From Pseudomonadota bacterium (GTDB taxonomy: Bacteria; Pseudomonadota; Gammaproteobacteria; Xanthomonadales; Wenzhouxiangellaceae), in contig CP053448.1 of the NCBI GenBank assembly GCA_013285445.1, positions 620,001-684,000 of the forward strand: a DNA stretch of 64,000 nucleotides, in the 5' to 3' direction. The notes under the pieces are model-generated. The model searched no databases. It saw nothing but the letters and a program-made list of their open reading frames with translations, and was not told the origin of the DNA. The translations under genes and the position numbers were made by a program. Of the stretch, positions 59,477 to 64,000 are shown in pieces; position 1 is the first letter of the stretch, and each line of letters opens with the position of its first letter.

Positions 59477-60082
59477 CTAGCCGGGAGGATCCTTGAGGTG
59501 CTTGCCGCCGCTCCAGCCCCCCGGGCCCAGCACCTGTTCGCCCAGCCGGCGCGGTTCGGATTCGAGCTCGGTGGCCATCGAGTCGTTCCAGCGGTTGAGA
59601 AAGCCGTACAGGCAGACCGCGGCCAGGATTTCGACGATCTGATCGTCCGACCAGTGCTGCCTGAGGCGGCGCATCAATGCCTCGTCGACGCCATTGGGGA
59701 CACTGCCGGCGGCCAGGGCGAAATCCAGTGCCGCACGCTCGGCCTCAGAATAGTGTTGACTGGTCTGGTAAGCCCACAGGTCGTCCAGCTTGGCCTGCGG
59801 CAGTCCGCTGATGCTTGCGGCGACCAGCGAGTGAGCCTGGCAATACCGGCAACCGGCTGCGCGACTGGCAAAATGGGCGAGCAGGCGCTTGAAGGCCGGA
59901 TCGACGCTGCCGCCAGGGTCCATGACCGCAGCGGTCAGTTCGCCGAAGGCCTTGACGATCGCCGGCCTTCGCTGCATCGTCAGCAGGCTGTTCGGGACGA
60001 ATCCCAGGATCTGCTCGAAGTGCCGGAATGTCTCTTCGAGTTCCGGCGTATGATCGGGCGGCAGCGGATCGATATGGGCCAT
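59477..60082 (-). CDS. AhpD-like carboxymuconolactone-decarboxylase-fold protein
   Basis: This 201-residue all-helical protein has the CxxC pair in AAGCRYCQAHSLVAA (about 77-80), with the downstream His of the AhpD-type active site, and RLLAHFASRAAGCRYC as the core. It resembles uncharacterised peroxidase-related proteins of the CMD family. It heads the minus-strand run that continues with msrB and msrA, consistent with a role against oxidants. The start is the ATG at 60082. Confidence 0.82.
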   Translation of the reverse strand: MAHIDPLPPDHTPELEETFRHFEQILGFVPNSLLTMQRRPAIVKAFGELTAAVMDPGGSVDPAFKRLLAHFASRAAGCRYCQAHSLVAASISGLPQAKLDDLWAYQTSQHYSEAERAALDFALAAGSVPNGVDEALMRRLRQHWSDDQIVEILAAVCLYGFLNRWNDSMATELESEPRRLGEQVLGPGGWSGGKHLKDPPG

Positions 60083-60182
60083 GCGAATATCCTGCGTTCT
60101 GCTGTGCGAGCGGTTACAAACCTAGTGTACCCTGCTGCAGCTTCACACTGCCGAAACCTGTTGCGGGAAAGCCACTGGAATC

Positions 60183-61058
60183 ATGCCTCATCATCAGCCT
60201 GTTGTTGTTGTCACCACTGCCGATCAGCACCGCTTCGAGCTGATCCATGTCCCGTGCACCGACGCCCGCAGGTGTCTGCTGCTGCTGCCGGGCATGGGCT
60301 TGAGCGCGCGCCAGTACATCACCTTCGCCAGGGCTCTGGCCGAGCGCGGCATTGAGGTATTCATACACGAGTGGCGCGGCGTGGGCAGCTCGAACCGGCG
60401 CGCATCGCGCCGCTGCAGCTGGGGTTATCTGGAGTTGCTCGACGATATCGATGCGGCGCGGGCGGCGGTTGTGGCGCGCATCGATGGCGCGTTCGTGCTG
60501 GCTGGACACAGCCTGGGCGCGCAGTTCGCCTGCCTGAGTGCCGGACGGTCGTCGGCCGGCTGCCGCGCGCTGGTGCTGATTGCCGGCGGCGCCCCGTACT
60601 GGCGGGTTTTTCCGGGGGCCAAGCGCTGGATGATGCTGGGCGTGGTCGGGTTGTTTCCGCTGCTGGCCGCTATGGTCGGCCATTATCCCGGCAAGCGCAT
60701 CGGGTTTGCCGGGCGCGAGGCGCGCGGCGTCATGTCTGACTGGGCCCGCAGTGCCCGCGACGGTCGCTACGAACCCGGCGGCGTTGATCAGGATCTGGAG
60801 CAGGGCATGGCGGATCTGACGCTGCCGGTCCTGGCAGTACGGATGGCCGACGACTGGTTCGTGCCCGCTGCATCGTTTGACTGGCTGCTGGGCAAGCTGA
60901 GGCGGTGCGAGATCACGACCACCGATGTCGCAGCCGCCTCGTCCGGTGAGCTTTCCGACCACTACCGCTGGATGCGCCGGCCGGAACGCACGGTCGCCAC
61001 AATCGAGTCGTGGCTGTCCGGGCACGGGTCCCAACGGTCGGCGCCGGACGCTTGCTGA
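60183..61058 (+). CDS. Alpha/beta-fold hydrolase
   Basis: This 291-residue protein has LLLLPGMGLSARQYITFARA near 33, the nucleophile elbow AGHSLGAQFA (Ser about 109), a late Asp in RMADDWFVPA, and His in SGELSDHYRWM. It resembles the YheT/serine-aminopeptidase-like S33 hydrolases. It diverges from the AhpD-like gene and converges with the Nudix gene across a stem-loop. The substrate is unknown. Confidence 0.8.
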   Translation: MPHHQPVVVVTTADQHRFELIHVPCTDARRCLLLLPGMGLSARQYITFARALAERGIEVFIHEWRGVGSSNRRASRRCSWGYLELLDDIDAARAAVVARIDGAFVLAGHSLGAQFACLSAGRSSAGCRALVLIAGGAPYWRVFPGAKRWMMLGVVGLFPLLAAMVGHYPGKRIGFAGREARGVMSDWARSARDGRYEPGGVDQDLEQGMADLTLPVLAVRMADDWFVPAASFDWLLGKLRRCEITTTDVAAASSGELSDHYRWMRRPERTVATIESWLSGHGSQRSAPDAC

Positions 61059-61089
61059 TCGAGGGGAGTGCGCAGCGAGGGCGCTTGTG

Positions 61090-61115
61090 GACAGGCGCTG
61101 CAGACCTCGCCTGTC
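61090..61115. terminator. Stem-loop between convergent hydrolase and Nudix genes
   Basis: Perfect 8-bp arms GACAGGCG (61090-61097) and CGCCTGTC (61108-61115) flank a ten-base loop in the 84-base gap between two convergent genes. There is no T tract on either side, so any terminator role is tentative. Confidence 0.4.
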
Positions 61116-61142
61116 AATGACCTCCGGTACCCTGATGCGGGA

Positions 61143-61661
61143 TCAATACAGTCGCTCCCAGTATAGTGCTGCATAGATTTTCGGATCGATCGCCAGCCCG
61201 TCACGATAGCGTTCATTCAGCCAGGCGTCGATGCGCTCGCGCGCTACGGCGTGCACGGTGATCGCTTCACTCGCATCGCCGCCCCCGCTGCCCGCGCGAA
61301 CCAGATCGAGCGCGCGCAGGAAAACGACCATTTCATCGCTCATGCCGGCCGAACTGGGGCAGTGCATTTGCTCGATGACCCGCCCGGCACGCCAGCCGGT
61401 TTCCTCCTCCAGCTCCCGGATCGCCGCATCGGCCAGCGACTCGCTGCCCTGACCGGTTTCGTCGCCGACCAGGCCCGCCGGCAGTTCGATGGTGCGACGA
61501 TTGACGGGAATGCGGAACTGCTCGACCAGCAGCAGCTCATCATCGGGCGTCCAGGCAATCACGACGACGACCGGGTGGCGTCGCGAAACCAGTTCCCAGC
61601 CGCTGCGTTCAACCAGACTCAGATAACGGCCCTGATAGAGTGGCCTTGTGGTGTCGGTCAT
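61143..61661 (-). CDS. Nudix hydrolase, ADP-sugar pyrophosphatase type
   Basis: This 172-residue protein carries a complete Nudix box (about 68-90: GSESLADAAIRELEEETGW) after the family strand TIELPAGLVGDE. The order with VVVVIAWTPDDELLLVEQFR and SSAGMSDEMVVFLR resembles NudF/ADP-ribose pyrophosphatases. I chose the ATG at 61661 (MTDTTRPLYQGRYLSL); the open frame extends 405 bases upstream without family similarity. It releases AMP and a sugar phosphate from nucleotide sugars; the exact substrate is not shown. Confidence 0.86.
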   Translation of the reverse strand: MTDTTRPLYQGRYLSLVERSGWELVSRRHPVVVVIAWTPDDELLLVEQFRIPVNRRTIELPAGLVGDETGQGSESLADAAIRELEEETGWRAGRVIEQMHCPSSAGMSDEMVVFLRALDLVRAGSGGGDASEAITVHAVARERIDAWLNERYRDGLAIDPKIYAALYWERLY

Positions 61662-61932
61662 GCCTGATGCATCCTCGTCGGCGTCCGGTTCGTGCGAAAA
61701 TGAAGCGGTTCGGCCCGCAGCGGGCGCGCTGCCAGTGTGACCTGGCAGCGGTCCGGGATTCAAAGCCCCGGCGCGGATCGCCAGCCCCGCCGGGTTCCAT
61801 TGTACCGGTCCGGCTGCCGGAGAATCCGGGCCTGTTGACAGCGGCTGGCGCCAGCCGGATGAACGAATGACGCCGGCTGCAGTCCCAGTGCGGGCAACCG
61901 ATGACCTCAACGACTCGATAACAGGAACAATC

Positions 61933-63381
61933 ATGCGGATTCTTGCTTTGACAATCATGCTCGGCGCGCTCGTCGCCGCCGGTTCAGCCCGGGCCGGGGA
62001 GCCGGGCAGTGGACAGCCCGGGTCGGCGCCGCCGCCGCTGATCGCCGCGCCGGAATCGTCACCCAAGCGTTCAACAGACCATCCGGCCGAACAGTTCAGC
62101 CACTGGCTGCGGCGTGCCGCCGAGGCTTACCAGGAACAGGACATCGAGCAGTGGGTGGCGGCCTCCCGGCAGCTGCACAAGCTGCGTCCCTACAACCAGG
62201 ACATCATGCGCCACCTGGTTGAAGGCAATGCCCGGCTGGGCAATCTATCCGAAGCCTTCGCGATGATGCTCAAGATGCAGCAGCAGGGCCTGGCCGAGAA
62301 CTGGGACAAAATCGAGGCGGTCGAGCCCATGCGGCGGCACGATCTGTATTCGCACCTCAACGGACTGATGAAAGAAGCGGGTGAACCGGTCGGCGAAGTG
62401 ACCGAGTGGTCGCGTCTGGAATCCGGCCAGGCCATGCCTGAAGCGCTGGCCTATGACAAGTCCGGCGACCGGGTGTTTGCCGGCACCGTGCGTGACGGGC
62501 TGATCCTGGTAACGAGCGATGGGGAGAACTGGACCCGGTTCGTGTCCGCTGACAGCCTGCCGCAGCTGCAGGCGGTCTTCAGCCTGGCCGTGGATGCCGA
62601 GCGTGGAGCGCTCTGGGTTGCCAGCGGTCGCGTCAGCCAGTTTCACGGCAGACCTCACCCGGATGGAGTCCGCAGCTCGCTGCTGCGACTGGATCTTGAA
62701 AGCGGTGAGCTCGAGCAGGAATACCAGTTGAGCAAGGGCGGCGGCCGCAACCTGCTCGGCAATCTCGTGCTGGCTTCGGATGGCACGGTTTTCGCCAACG
62801 ACATGGAATTGCCGTTCGTCTACTGGCTCAGGCCCGGCGCCGAGGCGCTCGAGCCGTTCTTCGGTCACGCCAATCTGGCGAGCCTGCGCGGTATGGCCCT
62901 GTCGGGCGATGATCGTCTGCTGTACGTGGCAGACTACGAGCACGGTATTTTCATTGTCGATGCCAAAGCCGGCAAGCAGGCGTGGAAGCTGGCCGTTCCG
63001 GACACGCTCAACGAGGGCGGAATTGACGGGCTCTACTGGTGGGACGGTCATCTGGTCACCATCCAGAACGGGATTTCACCGCAACGCATCATGCGCCTGG
63101 AACTTGGCGAAGACGGACTGGGCGTGACCTCGGTCGCGCCGCTGGCCGCCGCGGTCGAATCGTTCGATACACCGACCTTCGGTTTCGTTCGGGACGATGA
63201 TCTGTTTTTCCTGGGGGGCAGCCACTGGCATCACGTTGATGCCCAGGGGGTGCCGGACGAGCCCTTGCCCGAGGTGCCGGTGCTGCGCGTGAACATTGCC
63301 GATGCCGCCAACCAGATCGTCGGTGAACATATTCTCCAGCAGCTGCGCCAGCAGATGGAGTCCGGCGACAGCGACCAGTAA
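61933..63381 (+). CDS. Exported protein with helical-repeat and beta-propeller-like domains
   Basis: This 482-residue precursor has a signal peptide (about 1-22, MRILALTIMLGALVAAGSAR), a Pro/Ser linker and a TPR-like helical section (about 50-130: HWLRRAAEAYQEQDIEQWVA, VEGNARLGNLSEAFAMM). The rest is a propeller of SMP-30/NHL type with repeated strands (VFAGTVRDGLILVTSDGENW, RGMALSGDDRLLYVADYEHG). No catalytic residues are evident. I chose the ATG at 61933, which follows ACAGGAAC and gives the signal peptide. It could be a periplasmic lactonase-like or binding protein; unknown. Confidence 0.72.
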   Translation: MRILALTIMLGALVAAGSARAGEPGSGQPGSAPPPLIAAPESSPKRSTDHPAEQFSHWLRRAAEAYQEQDIEQWVAASRQLHKLRPYNQDIMRHLVEGNARLGNLSEAFAMMLKMQQQGLAENWDKIEAVEPMRRHDLYSHLNGLMKEAGEPVGEVTEWSRLESGQAMPEALAYDKSGDRVFAGTVRDGLILVTSDGENWTRFVSADSLPQLQAVFSLAVDAERGALWVASGRVSQFHGRPHPDGVRSSLLRLDLESGELEQEYQLSKGGGRNLLGNLVLASDGTVFANDMELPFVYWLRPGAEALEPFFGHANLASLRGMALSGDDRLLYVADYEHGIFIVDAKAGKQAWKLAVPDTLNEGGIDGLYWWDGHLVTIQNGISPQRIMRLELGEDGLGVTSVAPLAAAVESFDTPTFGFVRDDDLFFLGGSHWHHVDAQGVPDEPLPEVPVLRVNIADAANQIVGEHILQQLRQQMESGDSDQ

Positions 63382-63417
63382 AGCCGGACGATATTGGCCA
63401 GTGCTTGGATCGGCCGT

Positions 63418-64000
63418 TTACGGGCGCTGCGGGATGCCGAGCAGCCGCTCCCGCATCGGGCGGCCGAAGCCGAGCCTGTCCATCAGGGCGTTGACGGCAT
63501 CGTGATCGGTGCGCTGGCGCGCCAGTCGGTTGACCTGACTGGCCATCGGTACGTCGGATTTCAGCCCGGTCAGCCGACGGGCCAGGCGCGCGGCCGACTC
63601 ATGCTGGCGCAGTCGCTGGGCCAGCTTCGAGGCGCCGCGAATGCTTAACCAGGCAATTTCGTCAAGCCGCCGATAGAGGGCGTCGAGGTCTCCGAAGTGC
63701 TGCAACAGGGCGGCAGCGGTTTTCGGGCCGACGCCGGGCACGCCGGGGATGTTGTCGATGCTGTCGCCGGTCAGGGCTAGAAAATCAGCCATCTGTTCCG
63801 GGCGCACGCCAAACCGGGCCTGTACCCCGGCGCCGTCCAGCCGGCGGCGGGGAAAGTCCCACCAGTGATCACCGTCTCCGATCAGCTGCGTCAAATCCTT
63901 GTCGCCGCTGATGACGCAGATGCGGCTGGCCCGGCGGCGGCAGCCTGCGGCCAGGGTGGCGATGAAGTCGTCGGCCTCGTGACGGGCATCGGACCACACC
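63418..64000 (-). CDS. 5'-3' exonuclease / flap endonuclease (Xni or PolI-exo type), 3' part of the gene
   Basis: The gene enters from the right edge; about 194 C-terminal residues are present. They contain the metal-site region of the FEN family (EADDFIATLA and CVISGDKDLTQLI), followed by the helix-3-turn-helix signature ALTGDSIDNIPGVPGVGPKT and the helical arch remnant. The protein ends GIPQRP at 63420, without a polymerase domain, so it is a stand-alone nuclease like Xni/ExoIX rather than DNA polymerase I. It converges with the exported-protein gene. Missing N-terminal catalytic residues lie outside the window. Confidence 0.87.
   Translation of the reverse strand, partial: VWSDARHEADDFIATLAAGCRRRASRICVISGDKDLTQLIGDGDHWWDFPRRRLDGAGVQARFGVRPEQMADFLALTGDSIDNIPGVPGVGPKTAAALLQHFGDLDALYRRLDEIAWLSIRGASKLAQRLRQHESAARLARRLTGLKSDVPMASQVNRLARQRTDHDAVNALMDRLGFGRPMRERLLGIPQRP

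Overview
The window is a gene-dense chromosomal segment (roughly 62-66% G+C by eye) from a Gram-negative gammaproteobacterium. LptFG, TolQRAB-Pal, a TonB/ExbBD system and a complete type II secretion system show an outer membrane. The type II order E-F-G-H-I-J-K-L-M-N-D is the xps layout of Xanthomonas, and together with an OleD-like reductase and an exosortase-H-associated membrane protein it suggests a Xanthomonadales-type lineage, possibly Wenzhouxiangella-like. That placement is inference. I see no rRNA, tRNA, prophage, insertion sequence or CRISPR array.

Layout: 1-3000 holds the 5' part of pepA, divergent from lptF-lptG, then an RDD membrane protein. 3180-8152 is one operon for a TonB-type energy-transducing system (DUF3450 protein, TtpC-like channel, ExbB, ExbD, TonB, TPR protein). 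8187-10654 holds a lysine-rich histone-H1-like repeat protein interrupted by a one-base frameshift, xerD and dsbC. 10758-15256 is purL translationally coupled to a membrane protein resembling exosortase-H accessory proteins. 15347-26634 is the type II secretion operon, ending in a small lipoprotein. 26756-30841 holds two exported proteins of unknown function and a periplasmic parvulin. 30896-36325 is a polysaccharide-export module (Wzm, Wzt, glycosyltransferase, methyltransferase, glycosyltransferase, reductase), with tightly overlapping genes. ettA (minus) and an OleD-like reductase (plus) diverge from a 370-base gap that carries a 45-bp REP-like tandem array.

The second half is mostly conserved housekeeping: a kinase-like protein, an FmdB-type zinc ribbon with aspS, a lipase-like hydrolase, an exported protein, then yebC-ruvC-ruvA-ruvB-ybgC-tolQ-tolR-tolA-tolB-pal-cpoB. 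galU and cysQ follow; cysQ runs through a large perfect inverted repeat into a convergent acyltransferase gene. A minus-strand run (AhpD-like protein, exported MsrB, exported MsrA, M16 protease, acyltransferase) looks like envelope oxidative-damage and protein quality control. The window ends with a hydrolase, a Nudix ADP-sugar-type hydrolase, an exported TPR/propeller protein and the 3' part of a 5'-3' exonuclease gene.

The least explained items are the frameshifted lysine-repeat gene, the REP-like array, the cysQ inverted repeat, the XrtH-type accessory protein without its exosortase, and the exported proteins next to the type II secretion operon. I found no clear-cut new defence or mobile system.
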